Assembly (NCBI GenBank): GCA_029582165.1
Contig: CM055869.1
Coordinates: forward strand, 5,302,425-5,366,424
DNA from: Portulaca oleracea
Taxonomy: Eukaryota; Streptophyta; Magnoliopsida; Caryophyllales; Portulacaceae
DNA length: 64,000 bases
Direction of reading: 5' to 3'
Part shown: piece by piece, positions 9,637-21,000 of the stretch
How positions within the stretch are numbered: the first letter of the stretch is position 1
How the letters are laid out: each line of letters opens with the position of its first letter
Notes under the pieces: generated by a model
Database searches by the model: none
What the model was told of the DNA's origin: nothing
The model's input: the letters and a program-made list of their open reading frames with translations, nothing else
Translations under genes and position numbers: made by a program

Positions 9637-12449
9637 TTACTCCCCTTCATTTAGGATAGGGTTGATCAGGGGATTCATCTGTGCAAGGTATACAATGGCC
9701 CACCTACACCACAAGAAATCTCATAATCAACAAGACTCACAAACAGGAAAAACACAGTCAAGGATATCCTGTGCAAACACGGGTGCAAATACCCAGCGCC
9801 ACACAACTTTCGTCTAGAATTATTCCCCCATGACTCTAGGACAACTGAGACAAGGCACAAGTTCAGGATATAAACAGGTTTTAGAGCAGCTTGGACTAAA
9901 ATAATTTATTTATCCTGATCTTGTACAATAGAAACATCTAAAATTAAAGATAAACCACATGAACAAATAAAAACTTTGATGAGATCGTCTCTTACATTAG
10001 GTCTACAGTTCACCTCTAGGCAGCCCTAACTGTGCAAGTAAGGGACCAGGGTTTAAGCAATAGAAATTCCATTTACTCCTTCCTTAAACTGAAGAAATCT
10101 CATGCCATGTATGAGGTTAGTTGCTTGGAATTGCATTAATTGTCCTTGATGAGTATCAATTTTAATAAAGCTTCAAGTTCTTATGGTTTATTGCCCCACC
10201 TATCCCTTTCTTGCTAAAGATATACAGAAAGAACAGAAGGTACATGCCCGACATATAGATTTGATAGGTTTTGAGAATGCATGCCAAAACAACTTAAGAA
10301 AAACAAGGTATGGAAGTTAAAGCATCATGCGCTCATGGCCCAATGAAGTATTACTTTTTGATACTAAGCTCTCAAGAAAAGAGGACCTCTCAACTTTTCT
10401 TGGCTCCCAAAGCATCAGTGTTTTAGACATTTAGTACAGCTAAAGATCTAGTACAGTTACATAGTATGGCAGCAACATGCTTGCAATGAAGCATAATGCA
10501 AATTGGAAGTGTTTAGAATATTAGGATCCACCAACATGAAGACTATTATGCAGTGTCAACATTTTTCAAGAAACATCGGTATAGTTCAAAAGGTACTTCT
10601 ATGCCCTGGCTTAATCTTTAAAGTTCTTTAACTTATATTAGGATCATTCCAAGGTTGCATGGACAGTTTGCATTCCTCAAAATTATTCATGATCTTTGAC
10701 CTCTATGGGTATTTAAGAGAGTGCTATCAGCAACGGTAGTGCCCACTTTTAAGGCACTGGACAATGGCACTTGAATACACAAATGCTGTTTGCTAATTTT
10801 TCCTGGAGGGATAATCAGCAATGATCAACGGTATTTTAAATGCTTAAGAGTGCATAAAGTTACTCCGATGACTTTTTGGATTCAATCAACAACGACAACT
10901 TTATCAATGGCACCTGGTCAAAAACAATGTGTCGATTGTCATTGAGTAAAGCTATGATGATATTTTCATGACTATGAGCAGATCCGGTACACGAACAACA
11001 TTTCTGAAATGAATATCAAGTCATACTACAGGGAATCAGCACCCGGCAGTCTGTGAATTTTAAGTGTGCTCACAATGATGGTAACATGAACATCTTTGCT
11101 TTGTACATAGGTTCTTTCAGAAACTAGTCACAATTATGCATGATCATGATCTCCTGACTCCAATATTTTAAGTAAGAAAATCTATCCATATAATGGTTCC
11201 TTACACTTTCATAGACAAGAACCAATATGTTCGACAAGGTCACAAGATAGTACAGTTTTTATTCATTATTTGGAGCAAAGGAAAATATGGCAACTGCTAT
11301 GGCATTGTGGCTCACATTTCACAGTTCTAATAACAAAATTAAAAATATGCTTTCTGATGTACATTTTGGAGTGACTGTCAATGATCAAATGATGTTCTCG
11401 GAGTAACCAGTTCTGTCTAAAATCATTACTCATGTAACAAGGATTGCAATATAGAGATGATAATCAAAACAGAAGCAATTTCACAGAGATATCTGGTGGG
11501 GTGGATCAGAATAAGGTAAAACATTCAGTTGTGAAGCAAGCATACAACCCCATCGCCCCCCCCCCCCCTTTCTCAGTTCCCACAAAAGAGAACACTCCCA
11601 TCCTCTGTCACTCCACGCATGAAACAATGCCTTTAACGTATGAGATTATTCACGAAAGAAGTAAATGGAAGTTAAACTTACATCATCCAACAGCAAACTG
11701 TTGCTGTAATAACCAATGTAAGGTGGAGCCTGCAAAAATAAACAGATTACCATCAGCTATCATCTAACAAAAAACACAACAATGGGCAAGTAATAGCAAA
11801 GTGCAGACTCTGAGCATGGACTATCACAGATGTAATAAGGAAATGTAAAAACTACCATAAGAATATAGCTTTATACAATTAGCCTTTGTCATCAACAACG
11901 AAAAGAAATCCATAAGCATTCGAACACATTCAATACTTCAATTAACTTGGATCACTGTTCGGGGTCAGCGAACATAAATTACAGGTAAAAGTGAAATTCT
12001 CATCGCCAAAACCAACATGTAGCTCATTCCAATCAACTGTTCACTCTATCCATCAATCGGACGCAGATATGAAAAGCACCAGAGATTTATAACAGCTCGA
12101 ATTGGACCCATGAAAAAGCAGGAACTTAGCTACTACTTTATAACCACAACAACGAGGCATTTGGTCGAAGGTAAATGAATCATCAATCCAGCATCTACAA
12201 ATGAAACAAAAATCATCATTTTCCACCATCCAAAATGTCAAAACACATTGCGAATCAAAGGATGAGGAAACATAGTCCTGAAGCTCCACCAGTTGAATAA
12301 TTAAGGCATAGGACCAAAAAGTAAAGATTGGAAGGGGGAAAGAGAGATTACAGATTGGCAGAAGGGCCTCTGTTGAAGCAAATTCTGGTACATAGAGATG
12401 CAATGATCCCAATAACCACGAAAATTAGGGTTGTCACGAAGAATCCCAT
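9637..12449 (-). CDS. VHA-e: V-type proton ATPase subunit e (V0), copy 1
   Basis: Three coding exons on the minus strand, read 12449-12352, 11729-11682 and 9703-9637 (98, 48 and 67 bp), give a 70-residue protein ending NPILNEGE. Borders are GT-AG. The chain matches plant VHA-e closely, including SLCTRICFN in the first loop and [14 protein letters not shown] in the second hydrophobic segment. Two membrane helices are predicted, roughly residues 3-23 and 34-57. Subunit e is a small membrane subunit of the V0 sector of the vacuolar/endomembrane proton pump. Seventy residues is the usual family length. Large introns (1,978 and 622 bp) hide the gene from ORF scans. An upstream 5' UTR intron is likely (12564-12665). 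It is intact and has an equally intact copy in unit 2. Confidence 0.9.
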
Positions 12450-12563
12450 CTCTATTCCTCCCTTTCTCTCTCTCTCTAAAACCGATCGTATAGAGAGGAT
12501 AGGATCAAAGGAAACCCCAGGAAGACTCAAATCTTGTATTCAGTTCGATTGAATTCCAACGAT

Positions 12564-12615
12564 CTGCAAAGTGGGAATTTGGAGTCTTATTAGTTGCAAC
12601 TATGTCAAGATTATC

Positions 12616-12660
<45 letters not shown>

Positions 12661-12665
12661 CTCAC
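12564..12665 (-). other. Probable 5' UTR intron of VHA-e copy 1
   Basis: On the minus strand a strong donor (CACAG|GTGAGCT) at 12,665 and an acceptor (TTTGCAG|ATC) at 12,564 bracket 102 bp upstream of the VHA-e ATG. The interval contains a (GA/CT)n run (about 12,620-12,656). The structure is conserved in unit 2 at 36,014-36,115. No transcript evidence was available. Confidence 0.5.
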
Positions 12666-12975
12666 CTGTGATCTGCGATGGCGAGGTCCCCATGTTACGA
12701 AGCTATGTCGTATTGATGAAATTTCGATCTTTGCTTTAATGGGCTCTTTTGGGCTATTTTCTGTGATTCCGTACAACTACGAACACGTTTTGATGCTATA
12801 TCTTGCCATTATGGCAAGACTTTGGGCCCAATTTACTTGGTCCATTTATCTTTAGTTTTCTTCATTTTTAAATTATGGCCCAGTTAAAATTTAGATAGTG
12901 CTTGATAAGAATCCTAGAAAATTTATTTTCGGTGAAAAATTACCCCTACTCTTATCTAAGGGAGATTTTCTCTAA

Positions 12976-13545
12976 TGGTGTGTTTGACTGCAATTTCGGG
13001 AAAGTTTGTCAACTTTTTTGTGTTTGGTTGTGAAATGAGTATAGGAAAGTAGGGATGACAATGGGGCGGGGAATCCCCAAACCCGCTGGGGCCCGACTCG
13101 CTCTGGGGAAAAACCCCACCCCCATTGGGGATGGAGACAGGGACGGGGATAGGGACGATTTTTCAAAATCCGCTTGGAGATGGGGTGGGGATGAAGACAA
13201 AATTTTCCCCATCCCCTTCCCCATTTTCCCCGCCGGAGAAAATTCCCCGTCCCCATCCTGAACCTCCGTCCCCGAAATTTTTAAAATTGCCAAATAACTT
13301 TTATTCTAATTCAATATATATATTAATAGCAAGGATAAAGTAGTAATTTTTGAATTTTAAGTTAGAAACCCTAATCTAAACTCGCTTCCCTTCTCAATAA
13401 TTCCATATTTTTTTTCCGAATAACTTTTGTTGATGTATTATTGTATTTTTTCTAAATAACACTTGTTGATGTATTATTGCTTGAGCAAGTTAAATACGTT
13501 GTATTTTGAACAAATTAAAAACCGGGTCCGATTAAAAATCAGGTT
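12976..13545. mobile_element. Tourist-like MITE, truncated at the duplication breakpoint
   Basis: It begins after TAA (12,973-12,975) with TGGTGTGTTTG and is interrupted at 13,050 by a nested hAT-like MITE starting TAGGGATGACAATGG. Both are cut at 13,545, where the sequence switches to gene A 3'-flank DNA. The complete version is at 36,427-37,506. Confidence 0.75.
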
Positions 13546-14272
13546 ATCATGTTTGATTCTCAATTTCTCATGTTCCAGTTATTTCCATAGCTTGGCTTGA
13601 TCATCAAGCCGTGCAAAGTGTGATAGTTTTTACAATTCAAGCTTGAAATAAGTCGCTCTTCATGATCGGCATTTGATGAACTTGTTATTTCTCCACGATA
13701 TCACGTTTGTGCAAGCACAATTAGGGATGACAATGGGTCGGAGACGAATCGGAGGTAGGTGGATGATCGGAGGTACCCAACTCTAATTCCGACTTCGATT
13801 ATCTCCGACTCCAATTACCTCCGATTACCTCTGACTCCGATTAGCTGTTGTACGTTTCCATAAAATAATTTCCTCCGACTCCAATTACTTCCAACTCCAA
13901 TTACCTCTGATTATATATCATACTTGTTAAAATAAAACACTAACAATAATTTATAATTTTTTAATTTTAATTTTTATATTAATTATTATAATCGGACTTA
14001 ATTGGATCGAATATAATTGGATTTAATCGGACTTAATCAGATCGGAGGTTGTCACTTCCATACCCGCTCCAATTATAATCGGAGTCGGATATTTTTTAAT
14101 CGGATTCGAATTCAGATTCAGATTTTTTAGTCAGAGCGAATCGGATTCGCTTCGAATTCGGATTTGACTGTCATCCCTAAGCACAACCTAGTCCAGCAAT
14201 CCGGTCCAGTTAATTTTCACCTCCAAAAACCCAGTTCGATTCTTAAAAACAATTGATCAAATTCAGATGATC
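13546..14272 (+). repeat. Third partial copy of the 3' flank of gene A
   Basis: After removing the MITE at 13,722-14,179, this matches 6,617-6,940 and 29,560-29,770 (shared words such as AAGCTTGAAATAAGTCGCTC and TTTGATGAACTTGTTATT). No coding exon of gene A is included. It shows that a third duplicate of gene A or of its downstream region existed here. Confidence 0.75.
13722..14179. mobile_element. hAT-like MITE
   Basis: Terminal inverted repeats TAGGGATGACA / TGTCATCCCTA are flanked by 8-bp target-site duplications AGCACAAT and AGCACAAC (13,714-13,721; 14,180-14,187), with one mismatch. The interior is 458 bp of repetitive CCGACTCCAATTA-type motifs. No transposase. Confidence 0.8.
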
Positions 14273-14547
14273 TTGAAAGTACCCTTGAAGGGGGTTGATT
14301 GAGGTGGTTTACTAAAATTAAGTCAATGCTGCAAAAATGGAAATTTAACCGATGTTCACCTTTCCAAATATAGCTACGCCACTGAACCTAAGCTTCTCTT
14401 CACTTAAGCTTTCTAACTACTTCACATTTTGTTCACTTAAAAAGTACAACTAGATTCCCAATCTCGACTCCTTTGAATACCTCCAAGGCAAGCTTTCAAA
14501 AAACTCAATCAAGAACGCACGTCCTTCTTGATCTACAACTTAATCAA
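14273..14547. other. Spacer between duplication units
   Basis: Single-copy-looking sequence with no gene recognised. Confidence 0.4.
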
Positions 14548-14644
14548 TCCAATTTTATTTTTTTGGAACACCAGAATATAAAGTGAAAGTACAGTCCACC
14601 ATTGTCCAATTGGTGAAAGTAGGGATTATTAGAATCCAATTATC

Positions 14645-14706
<62 letters not shown>
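14548..14706. repeat. Foldback-MITE end plus (TA)n microsatellite
   Basis: 14,548-14,646 resembles the right arm of the element family seen at 55,310-55,420 (AATTTTATTTTTTTGGA, then GTAGGGATTATTAGAATCCA). It is followed by about 60 bp of pure TA repeat (14,647-14,706). Confidence 0.6.
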
Positions 14707-15289
<583 letters not shown>

Positions 15290-15739
15290 AATAGTGACAG
15301 TTTAAACCAGTGTGCTCTAAATTTTTGTTTGGATCCTTACAATGGTTTCATCCTCCCTTCAGTCGCTCTGTTCACATTATCTAGCTCAACCTATGTGGAA
15401 GAGACATTTTTACGAATATGATATGAGTTTTTGGTCAACACATCGATCTTTTGAGTTTCTAGTACTGCTAGTATTCAAATGATAATATTATGATATTTTA
15501 AATTGAAATAAAATGATGTGATTGAATTTTATAACTATAATATCACTTATAAAATACATAAAATTATACTTTTATCCATTATATTGAAATACGAGAGAAG
15601 ATAGAGGTACTGAGTATGAGACCATGTAGCCTCTAACAAAATGATGTTTGTCTTTCTAGAGTAATTTGGGGTTTCATCTCACTTAAAAGTAGCTTAGCTA
15701 GATCAACATTCATTCAACAGACAACAATCTTTGATCACC

Positions 15740-16387
15740 CCATATAAGTGGGAATAGGCTGATATTTTGTGTTCAAGAATAGTCACTGAACTTTTCAACC
15801 ATGCAAAGGGATTAATGGAGTTAGTTTCAAGAACATATATTGAGTATGCTCCATTTTTTTTTTCCCTGGATGAGTAGCGGCCTCAAGCCATTTTAATCAA
15901 CCAAATGACTTTCCAAAAGGAAGAAAAGGTGCCTTAAGCATCCAAGATGGGCTCACCCTGAGTAACACTACACCAATTAATATGCATATGCTATTCCACA
16001 AAATTGGACCTTTCTCCATTCGTTGTATGTTGTACTCACTACTCGTCAGGTCCACCATCCCACTGAACCATTTCAATTTTTTGTCCTCTCTCTTCACGTG
16101 TATAACATGGATATGCTCCTGAAAGTATTTGCAGTCGCTAGGGGTTGGAATTGAGTAGGTATGGATGTGTACTGTCCATACCCGACCACATTTTATTCAT
16201 AGATTTATATGACTCTATCGATATCATATCCATGTCTCTTGATATCTACATGGGTATTGCCCACATGGTTAATACCCACTTGGATATTACTTTCATTGGT
16301 ATTATTACTAATAGGTATTCATGGGTATCCAAGTATTCAACTAACCGTTTTTATTTAGCATTCGAACGTTTTCGATAATAAATTTAT
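15740..16387. other. Unit 2-specific upstream DNA
   Basis: No homology to unit 1 and no gene recognised. Degenerate repeats of the type GGTATCCA/ATGGGTAT occur near 16,150-16,340. The short open frames here are not supported as genes. Confidence 0.45.
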
Positions 16388-16839
16388 ATTTCGAGCTCAA
16401 AATTCATATTTGAATTTTTTTTTAAATCTATCCTATCATATTATAAAGTTTCAATTTAAATCGTTAAAATTGAATTTAGTTTTGAAGTTTTAGTTAGTTT
16501 TAGCGGTAACAAATTTTATATATGTTGCGATATATGTTATCAGATTGAAATATTTGGAGCTCAAAAATTATATTAGAACTTTTTTAAATATATCCTATCA
16601 TATTATAAAGTTTTGATCTAAATCGTTGAAATTGAACTTTTCTCTTAACTTTCAGTCAGATTGAACGATAGAAACATCGATATAAGTGACTGATACATGT
16701 TATAAATGAAAATATTTGGAACTCAAAATTTTATTTGAGTTTTTTTTTTATTTCATCATATCATATCAGAAAATTTTGATTAAAACTATTAAAATTGAAT
16801 TTTGCTTTAAAGTTTTATTTAGTTTTAGCAGTTAAAAGT

Positions 16840-16891
<52 letters not shown>

Positions 16892-17520
16892 ATATATGTA
16901 ACGCCCCGGAAATTCAATTATCGAAAAGTCAAAGTCAAACTAATGTTAACAGACAAAATTTAGCGGAAGACTTAAACTCTTATTGGGCGTCACGGCCGTA
17001 TCCCCGAAGGAATACAAGGCAAGAAGGAAAAGCAACGACTGTCTGTCAACGTCAACCAACTAACAAACTCATACTTAGAAATAAACCTCAAACTAACTTC
17101 AAGTCTTCCGCTAAATTTTGTCAAATAAAAATATTATGAAGTTTCGATTCAAACTGTTGAAATTAAATTTTGCTCTAATTAAGTTCCAGTTTATGTCAGT
17201 TTTAGCAGTAAAAAATATCTATATATGTAATGGTATATGTTACAAATGATAATTTTTAGCGCTTAAAATTTATATTTGAGTTTCTTTTACTCCATCCTAT
17301 TATATAGAAAAATTTGACTTAAGCCGAATTTTACTTTAAACTTTCAGTTAATTTTAGCGGCAAAAAATGTTTATATATGTCATGAAAAATGTTATCAGAT
17401 AAAAAAAAAATAGGAGCTCCAAATTCATATTTGATCTTTTTTAATCAATACTATCGCGATATTGCAAAGTTTCATGTCAAACTAAATTAAAGTTAAATTT
17501 TGTCTTAAATTTCAAAACCT
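16388..17520. repeat. Satellite-like tandem array, about 155-163-bp monomers
   Basis: Degenerate monomers begin with GAGCTCAAAATTCATATTTG-like words at about 16,394, 16,557, 16,719, 17,259 and 17,413. Each contains in order CCTATCATATTATAAAGTTT, AAAATTGAATTT, AGTTTTAGCGGT and TATATGTTATCAGAT-like words. The middle of the array is interrupted by a (TA)n run and a foreign insert (16,843-17,124). Confidence 0.65.
16843..17124. repeat. (TA)n plus insert with a 22-bp perfect inverted repeat
   Basis: About 45 bp of TA repeat are followed by less AT-rich DNA starting TAACGCCCCGGAA. A 22-bp sequence at 16,952-16,973 (beginning GACAAAATTTAGCGG) recurs exactly inverted at 17,101-17,122, so this strand could fold into a hairpin with a 127-nt loop. 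Origin unknown; it may be a fragment of a larger transposable element. Confidence 0.6.
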
Positions 17521-18001
17521 AAATGCAATGCAACTGTTAGCGCATAACCTACCCTTCATATGATGCACTAAAAAACTCAAATTAATTGTTGCGGGTGTTG
17601 TATTTATTTATTGGAACAATGATACATATCTTGACTCAAGAATTGTCCATATTTCACAATTTAGTAACTTTTAATAATATTTTCTCTAATAATATATATA
17701 TATTTAATTATCAACTATAAGAGTACAATACTTATTAGCTGGGTCTAAAAATATAAATAATAGCCTAATTTTAGAATTCATAGAAGAAAATGCATATTTT
17801 ATACATAGTTTTATATTTATGAAAAAATATGAATAGATAATTATTTTTATATTGTTTAGAAGTTGTGATAACTCTCAAAGTAATAAAACATATTTTTACA
17901 ATGATTTAAATATATTTACATTTAACTTTACGAGTGATTTAGATGAAACAGAAAATAGTTAATAATTATCTTACAATCAAGATATTTATGATTTTGCTAT
18001 T

Positions 18002-18009
18002 TATAAATA
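18002..18009 (+). promoter_or_regulatory. TATA box, DPP6-N-like gene copy 2
   Basis: TATAAATA matches the copy 1 core promoter. Downstream the leader holds the shared minimal uORF (ATG at 18,042) and a second uORF found only in copy 2 (ATG at 18,059, five codons, stop at 18,074-18,076). Confidence 0.6.
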
Positions 18010-18084
18010 GAGAGGTTGATCCTAGGGTAGCATGCAAGGCTGAGCACCTCCATTGTCTATGAGCAGTGACTATTGAGAAAAGAG

Positions 18085-21000
18085 ATGGAGAGATATACAA
18101 AAATGGTAGGAGGCGAGCAAGAGAGAGGTTGCATAGCCTTCTTCTCTACGTACAGGCCCCCATCACCCCTCCACATATACTCATCCCCAATGCAACCCAC
18201 CTCCAAACACGACGAGATCTCCTTGGCCGACGGCGAAACCCACTCCTACAACTACAACGGCCGAGCCGTCCCCCCTTCTATCCTCAAATCCATTCTCAGG
18301 GAGGGCCGACTGCCGGGGATCGTGGCCACCGAGGCCGACGTTGACTCAGGGATCGCCTCGGCCATAGTCTTTGTTTCTGAGAGGAACAAAGGCCTTGAAA
18401 CACTCCACTTAGCCCTAGTCATCGGGGGCCTTGACCTTTTTCGGCCTTCGGTCCATGTCTTCAACTTTGCGGAGGTTTTCGGGAGCTTTGATGGGGTTCG
18501 CATGGAGGATACCGGCTGTATCGCCGGGGATAATTACCTTGTGTATGTGTCCACCAAGGAGGCCGCCCAAGAACGACGCCAGCCTTGGACTGCTGTTTAC
18601 AAGACCCATCTTTGGACTGGAGAAACTCGACGCCTCACTCCATCAGGTTCTAGTTTCTTACTCTCCCTAGTTAATTATATTAAGCTGCATCGACTGCTAC
18701 TACTGGGTAGCAGCAAAAAAAAAATAAATAAATAAATAAATAAAATGGCTAGAGTTAATTAGAGAATAAAATTGTACAGAAAATAAAGATGGGTAGTAGG
18801 AAATGAAGCCCAGGATGGATTGAGTAATTGAGTTGACTCTGGCGGCAAGACTCTCAAACAATTCCATTCATACATATTACTCCCTCAGTACTTGAATATA
18901 AATATTCCTACTAATTTAACTAATATAATATCATTGAATCTTATAAATTTAACCATTAATTTATTAAATTATGTAAGACCAATGCTATTAGATCTTACAT
19001 TTAAATACTTTTATTTAAATACTATATTCCAAGTTTTCCATCTTCGTCATGGATAGCTTATGATCGATCAGATGGTATATAGATCGGGAATGAGTTTGAA
19101 CAAATTGGTGGATCAGAGTCTAATTTTCTCAGTTCATTTATAAATGGTAGCTTCCAAATTAATCTAACTTGAAACCATGAACTGATCAATAAGAATTCAA
19201 AAGTTTGGTAATAATAATGCATGCATGTCATGATAGTTGTGTTTCATTGTGTTACTTGACTGACTTCCTGTAAACACAAATTTCGAGCCTGAAATAAATA
19301 AAGACGGGAAATTGAGAAACAAATTAATTTGTATTAATATTTGAATGTATGCGGGTACAATCTCTGTATTAAATACAATAAAGTAGTCCTCTGATTCGAT
19401 CTCCTGAAATTTGGGTGAGCCGAGGGCACGGACGCTTGATCTCGATCTAGAATGTAGGTTTAGCTGAAGAACTCTATAGCAGTTCTTGAGCTGCAGTTCT
19501 TGAGCTGCAGTTCTTGAGCGTTGATCTCCTTAGTGCTTGGTAGCTGGAGGCTTGCTCGAAGGTTGACCGTTTGCAGGTTAACTGTTGCAATTCTTCAAGT
19601 TCTTGGATGCGAGGGCTTGAGTGCTTGGTCTCGATCGATGAACCAGATGAAGAAGATGACTGCAGTCTTTGATGTGAAGAACAGAAGTTGTTGAACTAGA
19701 AGACGTTGGTCCTTGGCGCTTGATAGCTGGATGTCGCCAGAGTTGTGAAGAACTCTGAAGTAGTTCTTGATCTTGACGTGGTAGAGGCTTGGAGACTCGA
19801 TCTTGAGCTTTTGCAGACTTCGATCCTTGGCGCTTGGTAGCTGGAGACTGTTGGCAGTTTGATCTTCTGAAGCCTCTGGAGTGCAGAATGCCGAATGCTG
19901 TCGGGGTAGGCTGCAGTGTGCCGCTGGGTGTAGACTGCAGAGTGCCGCTGGGTGTAGACTGCCGAGTGTGTTGAAAATGAGGGAGATGACCCCTATTTAT
20001 AACCTCTGGAGGCCTAGGGTTGCCTAGGGTTTGAGTCGGCTTTAGGCTTGGGCCCAACTTAATTAATTATTCTTTTATTTAAAATAAAGAAATAATTAAT
20101 CTTTTCTACATCATAATTGACACGTGGCGCGACGCTATTGGTCATGATATATTTCCATTTAAAATTTAATAAATGGACCGTCATAATTAATTTAATACGT
20201 GGCAGCTAAATAAATTTAATTTATTTTCCACGTGTCATTTTCCGATTTGCCGACAAATTTTTACCTTTTACAGATACCCCCTTCAAGAGTCGGTCCCTGA
20301 CACAAATTTTAAGTGTCTGGAGCGATTGGGTCTCGAAACTTTTGACAAATACCAAGAATATGGTTAAAGGGCGCAACTGTGGCTAATTTACCTGATATTT
20401 AATCTCTGTGAATTCCAGTCGTCGATTCCTCATGGTGTCGGAGCACGATGCTCGACCTCTCCTAGCCCTTTCAACTCGTCCGTGAAATCCCAGTCGTCGA
20501 TTCCTCATGGTGTCGGTTGAACATTCAGCCTTACGGTGAGACCACCGACCGGCTCCGACGAACATGAGGACACATTGAGTGACCGACCTCCTCGGAGACC
20601 GACTCAGATTGTTGCGATCTTAGCTTTCACCGCTCCGCATCCGCTCATCAAGAATATGAAGAGAAGATGAGACTGAGATCCAGTTGCTCCTGCTCCATCT
20701 TTTATCTCTATTGCCGCCGCTCCCAAATCACCTCTGTCGGCCTCTCAGTTCTTAAATTTTATCGATCTTCTCAGGTTTGGTGACGGGTTTGGGAGCATCC
20801 TGGCCAGCAGTGCGGTAGTCGTACCGGCACACCGACAATTTAACCCAGTCAACCAGACCTATTTCTTGCAAGCGGTGCACCGATTTGGGCTTGGTGGTGT
20901 GTTGAGATGTGAGACTGTTTGAGCAATTTTCATGGAGAGGCCGAGAGGGTATTGATGCGCGATTTCCGTCAATGAAGTATATCTCCGTCAATTCCATGTA

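Larger units (their letters stand above)
1614..13545. repeat. Tandem segmental duplication, unit 1
   Basis: This block is repeated in the same orientation at about 15,306-36,995. Shared blocks include 1,614-2,340, the DPP6-N-like gene, the glycine-rich small gene, the VHA-e gene and the 5' part of a Tourist MITE with a nested hAT-like MITE. Homology starts near GTGCTCTAAATTTTTG (1,615; about 15,311) and stops at 13,545, inside the hAT-like MITE. Identity by eye is very high over 9.2-12.9 kb and over the exons of gene A, with private insertions elsewhere. Confidence 0.85.

Noticed and set aside
11444..11767. A 107-residue open frame on +, conserved at 34,905-35,219
   Set aside because: It lies antisense to VHA-e, over intron 2, exon 2 and the edge of intron 1. 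Conservation is explained by the recent duplication, and an internal poly-C run varies between the copies.
12053..12412. A 119-residue minus-strand open frame, identical at 35,505-35,864
   Set aside because: It overlaps VHA-e exon 1 in another frame and runs through intron 1. Identity follows from the duplication.
13009..13343. Overlapping Pro/Gly-rich open frames, also at 36,407-36,795
   Set aside because: They arise from the G- and C-run-rich ends of the hAT-like MITE.
16795..17139. 114-residue open frame starting in a TA repeat
   Set aside because: It begins with a Tyr-Ile repeat from the microsatellite and runs through the inverted-repeat insert; no coding support.
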